64,000 nucleotides of DNA, from assembly GCA_029945725.1 (NCBI GenBank), contig JAQSDB010000003.1:499842-563841 (forward strand). The letters are read 5' to 3'. A program made the translations under genes and the position numbers. Below are positions 37,662-49,302 of this stretch, one piece after another. The notes beneath the pieces are model-generated. The model had not been told where the DNA came from. It saw only the letters and a program-made list of their open reading frames with translations, and did not search any database. This DNA is from a bacterium (GTDB taxonomy: Bacteria > Pseudomonadota > Gammaproteobacteria > Pseudomonadales > Moraxellaceae). Position 1 is the stretch's first letter. Each line of letters begins with the position of its first letter.

Positions 37662-38405
37662 TTATTTCTTTTTGGGCTTGGCTGCAGGTTTTGCACTGAC
37701 AGCAGGTTTTTCAGCGACGACGGGCGTTTCAATGCCGAGCAGCTCGACTTCAAACACCAGCACGGCATTGCCCGGAATGGTGGCGCCGGCACCCTGTTCA
37801 CCATAGGCCAGCTCAGGCGGCAGGGTGATGCGGTACTTGGAGCCGACCGGCATCAGCTGCAGCGCTTCGGTCCAGCCGGGGATGACCTGGTCAAGCTGGA
37901 AGCTGGCGGGTTCGCCGCGGGCAATCGAGCTGTCGAAGATGACGCCATCAATCAGCGTGCCCTGATAATGAACCTTCACCATGTCGCTGGGCTTGGGCTT
38001 GGCACCCGTGCCCTGGGTCAGTACTTCGTATTGCAGGCCGGTGCTGGTTGTCTTGACGCCTTCTTTTTTGGCGTTGGCCGCCAGATAGTCAGCAGACTTT
38101 TTCTTGTTCTCGGTGGCTTCCTTTTCGGCCTTGGCGAAGGCTTCGGCAGACAGCTTCTGCTTGAAGGCTTCCAGCGTGGCTTTCATGTCCTCTTCGGTCA
38201 TTACCGGTGTTTTTTTGGCGTAGGCGTCGCGAAAGCCGGCGACGTAGGCATCGACATTCAGGCTTTCCAGGTGTTGTGCATTCTGTTTACCGGTGAAGTA
38301 GCCGATGCTGTAAGCCGCCTTGTCGTCATCCTTGGTGTAAGGCTTGTCGGCGGCGAAGGTCGGAAGGCTGACCATGAGGGCGGCCGCCAAAAGGGTGCGT
38401 TTCAT
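37662..38405 (-). CDS. FkpA/Mip-like FKBP peptidyl-prolyl isomerase
   Basis: 247 residues. The signal peptide ends at LPTFAA. An N-terminal helical dimerisation domain (AAYSIGY-x-GKQ, long Lys/Glu helix) leads to a C-terminal FKBP domain (VKVHYQGTLIDGVIFDSS, VIPGWTEALQLMPVGSK, LPPELAYGEQGAG). It is followed by a KPAAKPKKK tail. A periplasmic folding catalyst. It is convergent with algQ and divergent from the algP-like gene. Confidence 0.95.
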   Translation of the reverse strand: MKRTLLAAALMVSLPTFAADKPYTKDDDKAAYSIGYFTGKQNAQHLESLNVDAYVAGFRDAYAKKTPVMTEEDMKATLEAFKQKLSAEAFAKAEKEATENKKKSADYLAANAKKEGVKTTSTGLQYEVLTQGTGAKPKPSDMVKVHYQGTLIDGVIFDSSIARGEPASFQLDQVIPGWTEALQLMPVGSKYRITLPPELAYGEQGAGATIPGNAVLVFEVELLGIETPVVAEKPAVSAKPAAKPKKK

Positions 38406-38733
38406 GCTTTCTCCATTTTGTTGTGGTGCACTCGCCGGCGGGCGCCTGGCGAAAAACGTTTTGGAGCATAAGTCAGGCCGTCAGGGTTGGCTATGCATTT
38501 ACGTAGGGGTTGTGTGTTCCATGGCAGCATGTAAAGGAGGCGCTCGGGGGGTGTTGCCGGCGGGGCAATAGCCGCCCCTGCCCCGGGACTTTTTTCGTGC
38601 TTTGTGGCATGGCCGTATCGAGGGGCTGCGCGTCCGGCCAGCTCACTCGTCAGCATTTGTCTGGTGTGCTCGCTTTTCACAAACACTTCGTTTATTTTTC
38701 ACTCACTGCGTTTACCCACAAGAGGAAGTGTCC
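38406..38733. promoter_or_regulatory. Divergent intergenic region fkpA-like / algP-like
   Basis: About 328 bp with no convincing ORF. It should hold both promoters. The RBS of the algP-like gene (AGAGGAAG) is at about 38721-38728. No operator palindrome was found. Confidence 0.45.
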
Positions 38734-39492
38734 ATGGCTGCCGCGAAGAAAAAGACTGTTAAGTCTGCTGCGAAAACCGCCGCCCCGGCGGTGGAAAAAC
38801 TGAAGAAGGATCTGGAGAAGCAAGTGAACGAATTGCAGGATCATTTCCACAAGGCTGTGGAAAAAGCCCATAAAGAATCCGAAAAGTACATCGATGCCGC
38901 CCGCAAGCTTGTTGAGAAGGCAGAGGCCAACTACAAGGACATGCAAAAGCGTCTCGAGCAGCAGGTCGCCAAGGCGGGTGACAAGGAGACCCTCAAGGTC
39001 GTGAAAGAGCGCGCCAAAAGCGCTCAGGACGAAGCCAGGACCGCCATTGCCGCTGCCAAGAATGATTATGAGCAGGCGAAAAAAGCCATTCAGGGCCTGC
39101 AGGCAAAGAGCCAGTTGAAAGCCTATGTGCAGGCCAAGCTGAAGGCCGGCAAAAAACCGGCCGCGAGGCCTGCCGCAAAAGCAGCTCCGGCAAAGGCCGC
39201 CGCAAAGCCTGCGGCAAAGGTTGCTGCCAAGCCTGTCGCCAAACCGGTGGCAAAGGCCGTGACCAAGCCGGTCGCCAAGCCTGCTGCAAAGCCAGCGGCG
39301 AAACCAGCGGCGAAACCAGCGGCGAAACCAGCGGCGAAACCTGCCGCCAAGCCCGCTCCGGCAGCAAAGCCGGCGCCGAAAGCCCCGGTCAAGCCCCGGT
39401 CCCTGGCCAAGCCTGCACCGGCCAAGCCTGCTGCCCCTGCGGCAGCCGCGCCTGCTCCCGAGCGTGCCGTGCTGACTCCGCCTGCGGAATAA
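38734..39492 (+). CDS. algP: AlgP-like histone H1-type DNA-binding protein
   Basis: 252 residues from ATG 38734 with RBS AGAGGAAG; the longer frame upstream is not translated in my view. The N-terminal half (about 1-140) is a charged coiled coil. The C-terminal half is a run of KPAAKPVAK / AAKPAAK tetrad repeats like eukaryotic histone H1 tails. It is expected to bind and compact DNA; Pseudomonas AlgP affects mucoidy. Position between the FKBP gene and the ABC-F gene matches Pseudomonas. Confidence 0.88.
   Translation: MAAAKKKTVKSAAKTAAPAVEKLKKDLEKQVNELQDHFHKAVEKAHKESEKYIDAARKLVEKAEANYKDMQKRLEQQVAKAGDKETLKVVKERAKSAQDEARTAIAAAKNDYEQAKKAIQGLQAKSQLKAYVQAKLKAGKKPAARPAAKAAPAKAAAKPAAKVAAKPVAKPVAKAVTKPVAKPAAKPAAKPAAKPAAKPAAKPAAKPAPAAKPAPKAPVKPRSLAKPAPAKPAAPAAAAPAPERAVLTPPAE
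39289..39348 (+). repeat. 12-bp tandem repeat in algP-like tail
   Basis: AAACCAGCGGCG occurs three times perfectly at 39301-39336, flanked by one-to-few-mismatch copies on both sides. Each unit adds KPAA. Prone to slipped-strand length change. Confidence 0.9.
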
Positions 39493-39505
39493 TCAGCGTG
39501 CTGCA

Positions 39506-39533
39506 AAAAAACGGGCCTTCAGGCCCGTTTTTT
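39506..39533 (+). terminator. Terminator after algP-like gene
   Basis: 13-bp arms AAAAAACGGGCCT / AGGCCCGTTTTTT with a 2-nt loop. Confidence 0.92.
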
Positions 39534-39571
39534 ATTGGGCGTCGCGCTGCCGGCGAGTACACTCCGCGCCC

Positions 39572-41467
39572 ATGATTACCGTCTCCTCCCTCGCCCTCTC
39601 CCGCAATGGCCGCGAGCTTTATCGCGATGCCAGTTTTCTCCTTCATCCCGGCTGGAAGATAGGCCTCACGGGCGCCAATGGCACCGGCAAGTCCACCTTC
39701 TTCAGTCTGCTGATGGGAGAAATCACGCCTGACTCAGGCCGCCTTGATCGCCCGGCGGTGTGGACGGTTGCGCATATGGAGCAGGAAGTGTCGGCGCTGG
39801 CCATCAGTGCGCTGGACTATGTGCTCAATGGCGACTCCGAGTTGCGCAGCATTGAAGCCGATCTGTTGCTGGCCGAACAGGACGAGCGTTACGAGGATCT
39901 TGCCAACCTGTACCAGCGCTACGACGAAATCGGTGGCTATACCGCGAATGCGCGTGCTGCAAAACTGCTGGCCGGTCTTGGCTTCAGTGAGGCCGAGCAG
40001 CAAAAAAATGTCGCTGATTTTTCCGGCGGCTGGCGTATGCGCATCAATCTGGCACAGACACTGATGTGCCGGTCGGACCTGCTGCTGCTGGATGAGCCGA
40101 CCAACCATCTCGATCTCGATGCCATCCTCTGGCTGGAAGACTGGCTCAATGCCTATCCCGGCACGCTGATCATGGTCTCGCATGACCGCGACTTCCTTGA
40201 CTCCATCGTAGGCCATATCCTGCATGTGGAGCCGGGCAGCATTACGCACTACCGCGGTAATTACTCCGCGTTTGAGCGCATGCGTGCCGAACGCCTGGCA
40301 CAGCAGCAGCAGGCGTTTGAAAAGCAGCAGACGGAAGTGGCCCATCTCAATAAGTACATTGACCGTTTCCGTGCCCAGGCCACCAAGGCGCGTCAGGCCC
40401 AGAGCCGTATCAAGGCGCTGGAACGCATGACCATGATCACGGCCGCGCATGTGGATTCGCAGTTCAGCTTCCGCTTCCGCGAGCCGGCGCGTCTCGCCAG
40501 TCCGCTGATCCGCATGGACGATGTGGATTGCGGCTATGGCGACAGGAAAGTCATTCGTGGCGTGAACTTTTCGCTGACACCGGAGACGCGCCTCGGTTTG
40601 CTGGGCCCGAACGGTGCCGGTAAATCCACGCTGATCAAGACCCTGGTAGCGGAACTGGAGCTGATGGGGGGAGAGCGCACGGCTTCCGACCATACCCAGA
40701 TCGGGTATTTTGCCCAGCACCAGGTTGATCACCTCGACCTCAAGGCCTCACCGTTGCTGCAGCTCACGCGCATGGCGCCGCGTGTGGAAGAGCTGACGCT
40801 GCGCAAGTTTCTCGGTTCCTTCGGTTTTGGCGGCGAGCGCATTGATTCCACCATCGAGAACTTTTCCGGTGGTGAAAAGGCGCGTCTGGCCCTGGCCCTG
40901 ATTGTCTGGCAGCGGCCCAATGTGCTGTTGCTGGATGAGCCGACCAACCATCTTGATCTGGAGATGCGTCACGCCCTGACGCTGGCCATTCAGGAGTATC
41001 AGGGGGCACTGGTGATTGTGTCGCATGAGCGGCACTTGCTGCGGGCCTGCTGTGACGAGTTCATGCTGGTTGCTGACGGGGTGGCACAAAACTTTGAGGG
41101 CGATCTGGAAGACTATGCTGACTGGCTGCGCAAATGGCGCGCCAGCCAGGAAGTAAAGCCGGAGGCAAAAAAAGACGGCAAGAAGCCGGTGACGGTAAAG
41201 GCTCCCGCGCTGGAGCAGAAAAATGCGGTGGCCATCAACCGTGAGCTGAAAAAGACGCTGGAGAAGGCCGAGAAGGCGCTGTCCCTGCTGCAGGAGCAGC
41301 AACAAGCACTGGAGGCCAGACTGGCCGACAGCAGCCTGTATGAGCTGGCGCAAAAATCAGTGCTGGAAAAAGTGCTGGCGGAAAAGGCCGTTATCGATGC
41401 CGGGCTTGCCCGTGCTGAAGAGGAGTGGCTGGCGGTCAGTGAGGCGATGAGTGACGCCGGCGCCTGA
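39572..41467 (+). CDS. ABC-F ATPase (YheS-like)
   Basis: 631 residues, no membrane domain. Two ABC cassettes: Walker A GANGTGKST and GPNGAGKST; signature FSGGW and FSGGE; Walker B LLLLDEPTNHLDL and VLLLDEPTNHLDL. A charged inter-cassette linker (about 235-290) with KALERM fits the ABC-F type. A C-terminal coiled coil (about 545-625) follows. ABC-F proteins bind the ribosomal E site and rescue or protect translation. YheS-type by overall resemblance, since ABC-F paralogues are hard to tell apart. Confidence 0.92.
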   Translation: MITVSSLALSRNGRELYRDASFLLHPGWKIGLTGANGTGKSTFFSLLMGEITPDSGRLDRPAVWTVAHMEQEVSALAISALDYVLNGDSELRSIEADLLLAEQDERYEDLANLYQRYDEIGGYTANARAAKLLAGLGFSEAEQQKNVADFSGGWRMRINLAQTLMCRSDLLLLDEPTNHLDLDAILWLEDWLNAYPGTLIMVSHDRDFLDSIVGHILHVEPGSITHYRGNYSAFERMRAERLAQQQQAFEKQQTEVAHLNKYIDRFRAQATKARQAQSRIKALERMTMITAAHVDSQFSFRFREPARLASPLIRMDDVDCGYGDRKVIRGVNFSLTPETRLGLLGPNGAGKSTLIKTLVAELELMGGERTASDHTQIGYFAQHQVDHLDLKASPLLQLTRMAPRVEELTLRKFLGSFGFGGERIDSTIENFSGGEKARLALALIVWQRPNVLLLDEPTNHLDLEMRHALTLAIQEYQGALVIVSHERHLLRACCDEFMLVADGVAQNFEGDLEDYADWLRKWRASQEVKPEAKKDGKKPVTVKAPALEQKNAVAINRELKKTLEKAEKALSLLQEQQQALEARLADSSLYELAQKSVLEKVLAEKAVIDAGLARAEEEWLAVSEAMSDAGA

Positions 41468-41502
41468 TGTGCTGAAATAAATGCCGGGAAAGCATCCTGA
41501 AA

Positions 41503-41536
41503 ATAAAAAAAACCGGCACTGGCCGGTTTTTTTTAT
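41503..41536. terminator. Bidirectional terminator ABC-F/ykgJ
   Basis: 15-bp perfect arms 41503-41517 and 41522-41536 with eight A and eight T. The stop codon of the convergent ykgJ gene lies within the stem. Confidence 0.93.
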
Positions 41537-41814
41537 GGGCGCTGGCCCGGCCGGGTGGCCCTTTCCATGGCGCCGAGAATGCGCATCGCCTGTTCCCTGT
41601 TGTCCCCGCACATGTCGTGGCCGGGCATCAGGCTGCTGCATACGGCCGGGCGCTCGGGCTGGCCGAACAGGCGGCACAGTCCATTTTCGTCCAGTTGTAT
41701 GCAGGGTACACCGGCCGGTTTGCCGCCGGGCATGCCGGGAATGGCCGAGCTGATGGAGGGGGCCGTGCAGCAGGCGGCGCAAGCGCTGCGGCAGGAAAAG
41801 GCAACGCTTGTCAT
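41533..41814 (-). CDS. YkgJ-family Cys-cluster protein
   Basis: 93 residues from ATG 41814; a TTG nine nt upstream is the only extension. Cys pattern CRSACAACC at the start, then VPCIQLDENGLC, PAVCSSL and MCGD, as in the YkgJ zinc/iron-chelating domain family. Biochemical role unknown. Follows the thioesterase gene by 16 nt, so probably co-transcribed. No clear Shine-Dalgarno. Confidence 0.88.
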   Translation of the reverse strand: MTSVAFSCRSACAACCTAPSISSAIPGMPGGKPAGVPCIQLDENGLCRLFGQPERPAVCSSLMPGHDMCGDNREQAMRILGAMERATRPGQRP

Positions 41815-41827
41815 GACGGGCAATTGA

Positions 41828-43519
<1,692 letters not shown>

Positions 43520-43598
43520 AGGCGCTTTGATGAAGGCTTTGCAATAAAACCGCAACACAAGATGGATGCAATACGCCCTCAGGCAAAGGAAACGCATC

Positions 43599-45689
43599 AT
43601 GACGGCACAGCAAGTGGTTACGACCGAACAGACAGTACGAAACCTCAATGATCCCGAGCTCTACATCAATCGCGAGCTCAGCATTCTTGCCTTTAACCTG
43701 CGTGTGCTGGAGCAGTCGCTTGATGATGTCCACCCGCTGCTGGAGAGGCTGGCCTTTTTGCGCATTTTTTCCAGCAATCTGGACGAGTTTTTCGAGATCC
43801 GGGTGGCCGGACTGAAGCGCCAGCTTTCATTGGGCCGTGCCTCGACAGAACCGGATGGCATGTTGCCAAAGGAAGTGCTGCTGCGCATTTCCGAGCTCTG
43901 TCATGAGGCGGTTGACCGGCAGTACCGCATTCTCAATGAAGTGGTCTTGCCCGCGATGGCGCAGGAAAACATCCGCTTTCTCAAGCGAGAGGAGTGGACT
44001 GACAAGCAGGCGGCATGGATAAAGAAATATTTCCGGGAGCAGGTCTATCCGGTGCTGACGCCGATCGGCCTTGACCCCGCACATCCCTTTCCCCGGGTGG
44101 TGAACAAGAGTCTTAATTTCATTGTTTCCCTTGAGGGCAAGGATGCGTTCGGGCGTGCCCTTAATTTTGCCATTGTGCCGGCTCCGCGATCATTGCCGCG
44201 CATGATCCGCCTGCCGGATGACACCGGCAGTGGCGATGCCTTTGTTTTTCTTTCCTCGATTATTCACGAGCATGCGCAGGAACTTTTTCCTGGCATGAGT
44301 GTGCAGGGTTGCTATCAGTTTCGCGTTACGCGTAATGCTGACCTTGATTTTGATGATTCCGGCTTCGACGATCTTGCCATGGCGGTCAAGGACGAGTTGT
44401 CGTCGCGCCGCTACGGCGATGCCGTGCGTCTCGAAGTGGCTGAGAACTGTCCGCGCCATCTGGTTGATTATCTGCTGAAGAAATTCGGCCTTAATGAAGA
44501 CTTTCTCTATCGGGTCAATGGCCCCGTCAATCTGGTACGCCTGATTACCGATATTGATCGCCCGCGCCTGCATTACCGGTCGATGACGCCCTCCGTGCCG
44601 GATCGTCTGGCGCGTGCCGATAATTATTTCGATGTGATTGCGCAGGGAGACATCCTGCTCAATCACCCTTTTGAGTCCTTTGTGCCGGTGATCGAGTTCT
44701 TGCGCCAGTCCGCGCGCGATCCCAATGTGCTGGCCATCAAGCAGACACTGTATCGCACGGGAAAGAACTCCGAGATGGTGAACCTGCTTGCCGAAGCAGC
44801 GCGTAACGGCAAGGAAGTCACCGCTGTCATTGAGCTACGGGCACGTTTTGACGAGGAATCAAACATCGAGGTGGCGGCAAAGCTCCAGGAAGCGGGCGCC
44901 ATCGTTGTGTACGGCATTGTGGGCTACAAGACGCACGCCAAGATGTTGCTGGTGGTTCGCCGTGAGGGCCGGAAACTCAAGCGTTATGTACATATGGGTA
45001 CCGGTAATTATCATGCAGTGACGGCGCGTATCTATACCGATTTTTCCTTGCTGTCGGCGGAGGAGGAGCTTTGCGAAGACGTGCACAAGGTCTTCCAGGA
45101 GCTGACAGGCATGGGCAAGCCCGCCAAACTCAAAAAACTTTTGCATGCACCGTTTACCCTGCACAGCCGTTTGCTTGAGCATATCGAGCATGAAATCAGC
45201 AGCGCCCGCGAGGGCCGGCCGGCCCAGATTATTGCGCGCATGAATTCGCTGGCAGAAAAACAGCTGATACAGGCGCTGTACCGTGCCAGTCAGGCGGGTG
45301 TGAAAATCGACCTGATTGTGCGTGGAATATGTTGTCTTCGCCCGGGCATCCCTGGCGTTTCCGACAATATAAAAGTGCGTTCGGTCGTGGGGCGCTTCCT
45401 CGAGCACTCGCGTGTTTTCTGGTTTGAAAACAGCGGCAACAGCGTGGTGTATTGCTCCAGTGCAGACTGGATGGAAAGGAATATGTTTTTCCGCGTCGAA
45501 ACCTGCTTTCCCATTACGGATCCTGTTCTGGCCAAGCGCGTCAAGCTGGACGCCTTGCTGACCTATCTCGCCGATAATCGCCAGAGCTGGCAGCTGCAGC
45601 CGGACGGAGCTTACCGCCAGCTGAGCTCTGATCCGGGAAAGGAGAAAATGGCGCAGCAGATACTGCAGGAAAAACTGGCGCCGCATTGA
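43599..45689 (+). CDS. ppk1: Polyphosphate kinase 1
   Basis: 696 residues from ATG 43599 with AAAGGAAA. The N domain begins [13 protein letters not shown]; the catalytic phospho-His is H465 (VHMGTGNYH), with H603 ([10 protein letters not shown]) as the second conserved His. PLD-like C1/C2 domains. Reversibly transfers the ATP gamma-phosphate to polyphosphate. Convergent with ppx across a strong terminator. Confidence 0.97.
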   Translation: MTAQQVVTTEQTVRNLNDPELYINRELSILAFNLRVLEQSLDDVHPLLERLAFLRIFSSNLDEFFEIRVAGLKRQLSLGRASTEPDGMLPKEVLLRISELCHEAVDRQYRILNEVVLPAMAQENIRFLKREEWTDKQAAWIKKYFREQVYPVLTPIGLDPAHPFPRVVNKSLNFIVSLEGKDAFGRALNFAIVPAPRSLPRMIRLPDDTGSGDAFVFLSSIIHEHAQELFPGMSVQGCYQFRVTRNADLDFDDSGFDDLAMAVKDELSSRRYGDAVRLEVAENCPRHLVDYLLKKFGLNEDFLYRVNGPVNLVRLITDIDRPRLHYRSMTPSVPDRLARADNYFDVIAQGDILLNHPFESFVPVIEFLRQSARDPNVLAIKQTLYRTGKNSEMVNLLAEAARNGKEVTAVIELRARFDEESNIEVAAKLQEAGAIVVYGIVGYKTHAKMLLVVRREGRKLKRYVHMGTGNYHAVTARIYTDFSLLSAEEELCEDVHKVFQELTGMGKPAKLKKLLHAPFTLHSRLLEHIEHEISSAREGRPAQIIARMNSLAEKQLIQALYRASQAGVKIDLIVRGICCLRPGIPGVSDNIKVRSVVGRFLEHSRVFWFENSGNSVVYCSSADWMERNMFFRVETCFPITDPVLAKRVKLDALLTYLADNRQSWQLQPDGAYRQLSSDPGKEKMAQQILQEKLAPH

Positions 45690-45704
45690 GGCGCCATGAT
45701 GCTG

Positions 45705-45740
45705 CATGAAAAAATCCCGCCATGGCGGGATTTTTTCATG
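45705..45740. terminator. Bidirectional terminator ppk1/ppx
   Basis: 17-bp perfect arms CATGAAAAAATCCCGCC / GGCGGGATTTTTTCATG with a 2-nt loop. Confidence 0.94.
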
Positions 45741-45748
45741 GTCGCGTA

Positions 45749-47266
45749 TCAGTGGCTGACCAGTGTTAACTGAAGCCCGATGGCAGAAAAAGTCTCCGCT
45801 TCAGCAGAGAAGTCTTCGCGAGTCAGCGGGTGTCGTTCCAGCCAGTTTCTTGGGAACTGCAACTCAAAAGACAGGCCGTCAGTATCCAGATGGATGTCGG
45901 GCGGGGTTTCACGGCTGCGGCTATGGTGCAGCAGCACGGAAAGACGCAGCAAGGCGCAGAGACGCAGCAGCGACAGGCTGCCGGTTTCGATGATTTCGTT
46001 GTATTGCTCGGATTTTATTTTGCGCCGGTGCGTGGCAACCAGCAGCGCCAGTCGCTCCTGCGTCAGGCAGGAAAAACCGGGCATGTCGGAATATTTCAGC
46101 AGGTAAGAGCCATGCTTGTGGAAACCGGCATGAGAGATGGTGGTGCCGACTTCATGCAGTTGTGCAGCCCAGCGCAGCAGGTTCGCATCCTCTTCATCAT
46201 TCAGGGACAGCGAGTCGGCTGCCTGCCCAAGGAGCTGTTCTGCGGTCTGTGTCACACGATCGGCTTGCGCCCGGTCGACGTGGTAGCGGGACATCATGAC
46301 TTGCACGCTGTGGTCACGAATGTCTTCATGACGGAAGCGTCCCACCATGTCGAAAAGCACGCCCTCACGGAGGGCGCCGTCAGAATACTCCATGCTTTGC
46401 AGGTCGAATGCTTCAAACACGCCGAGCAGAATGGCCAGGCCTGCCGGCAGGATTGATTTGCGGTCCTCCTTGAGCCCCGGCAGGCTGATTTCACTGACGT
46501 GTGAAAGCTTGAGCAACTGCTTGCGCAGTTCAAGCAGGCCTTTCAGTGTGATGTGGCCATCGGGCGAGGCCAGTCCGAGCTGCTGCTGTATCTGCTGTAC
46601 GGCTTTTATGGTGCCACTGGAGCCAACAACCTTGCTCCAGCCGATGCTGCGGTAGGCAGCCTCTATGCTGACGATTTCCTGGCGGGCGGCCGTGACGGCG
46701 CGATCCAGTGCCTTGGCGGAAATGACGCCGTCAGGAAAAAAGCTGGTGGTGAAGGCTACACACCCCATATGCAGGGATTCGGTGGCGAGGGGATCGCCTT
46801 TTTCTCCGATGATGAATTCCGTGGAGCCACCACCAATGTCGACGACAAGGCGGCGTTCATTGCTGGCCAGCATTTGTGATACGCCGAGATAGATCAGGCG
46901 GGCCTCTTCGCGGCCGGCAATGATTTCTACGGGGTGATTCAGCAGCTTCTCCGCCTTGCGGGCAAAAACATCGGCATTTTTGGCGACGCGCAGGGCATTG
47001 GTACCGACAATGCGCAGCCTGCTCGGGGACACGCCCTGCAGGTGCTGGGCAAAGCGGGACAGGCAGGCCATGGCACGGGCCTGGGCATCTTCGGTCAGTC
47101 TGCCCCTGTCATCAAAGCCGGCAGCCAGCTGCACCTTTTCTGACAGGGTGGTGACGAGGCGGATCTGGCCATGATCGAGTCTGGCCACCGCCAGATGAAA
47201 GCTGTTGGAGCCAAGGTCTACAGCGGCAATAAGGCCATCTTCGTGTGGTGTTGCTGATCGGGGCAT
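45749..47266 (-). CDS. ppx: Exopolyphosphatase (Ppx/GppA)
   Basis: 505 residues from ATG 47266 with GGGAGA; thirteen extra in-frame residues upstream are unsupported. ASKHA fold: phosphate-1 motif AAVDLGSNSFHLAVA, second motif VVDIGGGSTEFI, conserved GREEARLIYLGV. A C-terminal HD-like domain (LHEVGTTISHAGFHKHG) follows. Releases Pi from polyphosphate ends and may also act on pppGpp. Divergent from trxA. Confidence 0.96.
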   Translation of the reverse strand: MPRSATPHEDGLIAAVDLGSNSFHLAVARLDHGQIRLVTTLSEKVQLAAGFDDRGRLTEDAQARAMACLSRFAQHLQGVSPSRLRIVGTNALRVAKNADVFARKAEKLLNHPVEIIAGREEARLIYLGVSQMLASNERRLVVDIGGGSTEFIIGEKGDPLATESLHMGCVAFTTSFFPDGVISAKALDRAVTAARQEIVSIEAAYRSIGWSKVVGSSGTIKAVQQIQQQLGLASPDGHITLKGLLELRKQLLKLSHVSEISLPGLKEDRKSILPAGLAILLGVFEAFDLQSMEYSDGALREGVLFDMVGRFRHEDIRDHSVQVMMSRYHVDRAQADRVTQTAEQLLGQAADSLSLNDEEDANLLRWAAQLHEVGTTISHAGFHKHGSYLLKYSDMPGFSCLTQERLALLVATHRRKIKSEQYNEIIETGSLSLLRLCALLRLSVLLHHSRSRETPPDIHLDTDGLSFELQFPRNWLERHPLTREDFSAEAETFSAIGLQLTLVSH

Positions 47267-47405
47267 GAACCCTGTCTCCCTTGTTCCGCTGAAAAAGCGC
47301 CCCATCTTAACCCATGTGAATCACCGTGCTGGCGGTTGTCGGCCTTCCCAAAAGCCGCAAGCACTCTGTTATCATGCTTTTTCCACCTGAACTCCGGAGA
47401 TGATG

Positions 47406-47735
47406 ATGGCCAGCGAACTGATTGTGAATGCCACGGACTCCAGCTTCGAGACCGATGTGCTCAATGCCGATGGTCCTGTGCTGGTGGATTACTGGGCGCC
47501 CTGGTGTGGCCCGTGCAAGATGGTGGCCCCCATTCTGGATGAAATCGCCGGCGAATATGAAGGCAAGGTCCGGATCGTGAAGGTGAATGTGGATGATAAC
47601 CCCGGCATAGCACAGAAGTATGGCGTGCGAGGCATTCCGACGCTGACCCTGTTCAAGGGCGGCAGTGTGGAGGCGACCAAGGTGGGCGCCCTGTCAAAGT
47701 CACAGTTGACGGCGTTTCTGGATTCCAATATATAA
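47406..47735 (+). CDS. trxA: Thioredoxin 1
   Basis: 109 residues from the third of three consecutive ATGs (47406), best spaced from CGGAG. Redox site W33-C34-G-P-C37; cis-Pro in RGIPTL. General cytoplasmic disulfide reductase, also a donor for MsrA in this window. Upstream of rho, as in E. coli and Pseudomonas. Confidence 0.97.
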   Translation: MASELIVNATDSSFETDVLNADGPVLVDYWAPWCGPCKMVAPILDEIAGEYEGKVRIVKVNVDDNPGIAQKYGVRGIPTLTLFKGGSVEATKVGALSKSQLTAFLDSNI

Positions 47736-47742
47736 TCAACCA

Positions 47743-47768
47743 CGCGAGCCGGGTTCTTCCGGCTCGCG
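47743..47768 (+). promoter_or_regulatory. Hairpin in trxA-rho intergenic leader
   Basis: Perfect 10-bp stem CGCGAGCCGG / CCGGCTCGCG with a 6-nt loop, 8 nt after the trxA stop and without a T run. It may be an mRNA 3'-end stabiliser or part of the rho autoregulatory leader. The remaining leader to 47943 is C-rich on the + strand with few G, as expected of a Rho-loading (rut-like) tract. Confidence 0.5.
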
Positions 47769-47943
47769 CGATTCAATGCACGCCGTCCGGCATGACAGTC
47801 TGAACCCGCACCCTGCGCTCTCCCGACTGTCCGGAAACCTCCAAACGCTGATACAGAACTCCCGGGCTCTCATTGCCCTCTGCCCCTAGCGTTGGGCCTG
47901 TGCGTTGTCCCCCTCTCTCTTCTCCTTCTCTTCTGATCAATTT

Positions 47944-49203
47944 ATGAATCTTACCGAACTCAAGAAAAAACCAATCGCCGAACTCGTCAAGATCGCTGAA
48001 GACATGGGCCTCGAAAGCATGGCCCGCAACCGCAAGCAGGATGTCATCTTCGCGATCCTCAAGACCCACGCCCGCAATGGCGAGGAAATCTTTGGTGATG
48101 GTGTGCTCGAAATCCTTTCTGACGGCTTTGGCTTCCTGCGTTCGGCGGAAGGCTCCTTTCTCGCCGGCCCCGATGATATTTACGTCAGTCCCTCGCAGAT
48201 TCGCCGCTTCAACCTGCGCACGGGCGACACCATCGCCGGTACCATTCGCCCGCCCAAGGAGGGTGAGCGTTATTTTGCGCTGCTCAAGGTGAACCACATC
48301 AATTTTGATGCGCCAGAGAATGCCAAGAACAAGATCCTGTTTGAAAACCTGACGCCCCTCTTCCCTACGCAGCGAATGGTGATGGAACTGGGTAACGGTT
48401 CTACCGAAGATCTGGCGGCTCGTGTTATCGACCTGATTGCCCCCATCGGCAAGGGCCAGCGCTCATTGCTGGTGGCTCCGCCGAAAGCCGGTAAAACCAT
48501 GCTGTTGCAGAATATTGCCCATTCGATTACGCGCAATAATCCGGAAGTCTTTCTCATCGTGCTGCTGATTGATGAGCGTCCGGAAGAAGTAACGGAAATG
48601 CAGCGTACCGTGCGTGGTGAAGTCGTGGCGTCGACCTTCGACGAGCCGCCTGCCCGTCATGTGCAGGTGGCTGAAATGGTGATTGAAAAAGCCAAGCGCC
48701 TGGTTGAGCACAAGAAGGACGTGGTTATCCTGCTCGACTCCATCACCCGTCTGGCGCGCGCCTATAACACCGTGATTCCCAGCTCGGGCAAGGTCCTCAC
48801 CGGCGGTGTGGATGCGCATGCGCTGGAACGCCCGAAGCGCTTCTTCGGGGCTGCCCGTAACATCGAGGAAGGCGGTTCACTGACGATTATCGCTACGGCG
48901 CTGATTGAAACCGGCTCCAAGATGGACGAAGTGATCTTTGAGGAATTCAAGGGCACGGGTAATCAGGAAATCAATCTGGATCGCAAGATTGCCGAGAAGC
49001 GCGTGTTTCCCGCCTTCAACATCAAGAAGTCGGGGACGCGTCGTGAAGAGCGCCTTATGAGCGAGGATGATCTCAAGAAAGTGTGGATACTGCGCAAGAT
49101 CCTGCACCCCATGGATGAGATTGCGGCGCTGGAATTCCTGCTCGACAAGATGAAGGAAACGAAGACCAATGATGAGTTCTTCGATTCCATGAAGCGCAAG
49201 TGA
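47944..49203 (+). CDS. rho: Transcription termination factor Rho
   Basis: 419 residues from ATG 47944, identical in length to E. coli Rho. The start [15 protein letters not shown] leads into the N-terminal helical domain. RNP/cold-shock RNA site GFGFLRS; Walker [10 protein letters not shown]; Walker [19 protein letters not shown] loops near the C terminus. Hexameric RNA-DNA helicase. About 200 nt of leader precedes it, consistent with the autogenous attenuation known for rho. Confidence 0.98.
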   Translation: MNLTELKKKPIAELVKIAEDMGLESMARNRKQDVIFAILKTHARNGEEIFGDGVLEILSDGFGFLRSAEGSFLAGPDDIYVSPSQIRRFNLRTGDTIAGTIRPPKEGERYFALLKVNHINFDAPENAKNKILFENLTPLFPTQRMVMELGNGSTEDLAARVIDLIAPIGKGQRSLLVAPPKAGKTMLLQNIAHSITRNNPEVFLIVLLIDERPEEVTEMQRTVRGEVVASTFDEPPARHVQVAEMVIEKAKRLVEHKKDVVILLDSITRLARAYNTVIPSSGKVLTGGVDAHALERPKRFFGAARNIEEGGSLTIIATALIETGSKMDEVIFEEFKGTGNQEINLDRKIAEKRVFPAFNIKKSGTRREERLMSEDDLKKVWILRKILHPMDEIAALEFLLDKMKETKTNDEFFDSMKRK

Positions 49204-49213
49204 TGCGCTCCGC

Positions 49214-49245
49214 ATAAAAAAGCCCGCGTCTGCGGGCTTTTTTAT
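49214..49245. terminator. Bidirectional terminator rho/alkB
   Basis: 14-bp perfect arms 49214-49227 and 49232-49245 with six A and six T, between convergent genes. Confidence 0.93.
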
Positions 49246-49259
49246 TTTGCGGGCGCTTC

Positions 49260-49279
49260 ATCCCGGCGCAGGCCGGGAT
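49260..49279. repeat. REP-like palindrome
   Basis: ATCCCGGC-GCAG-GCCGGGAT, 8-bp arms, followed by CCAGTGA. It resembles the short extragenic palindromes scattered in many proteobacterial genomes. I see only this copy here. Confidence 0.4.
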
Positions 49280-49302
49280 CCAGTGACTTACGCCAAGATT
49301 AT

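Noticed and set aside
38602-38733. N-terminal extension of the algP-like gene
   Set aside because: ATG 38734 has a strong RBS and starts the Lys-rich domain; upstream codons are not histone-like.
47743-47768. Rho-independent terminator after trxA
   Set aside because: The stem is followed by CGATTCAATG, not a T run; listed instead as a leader hairpin.
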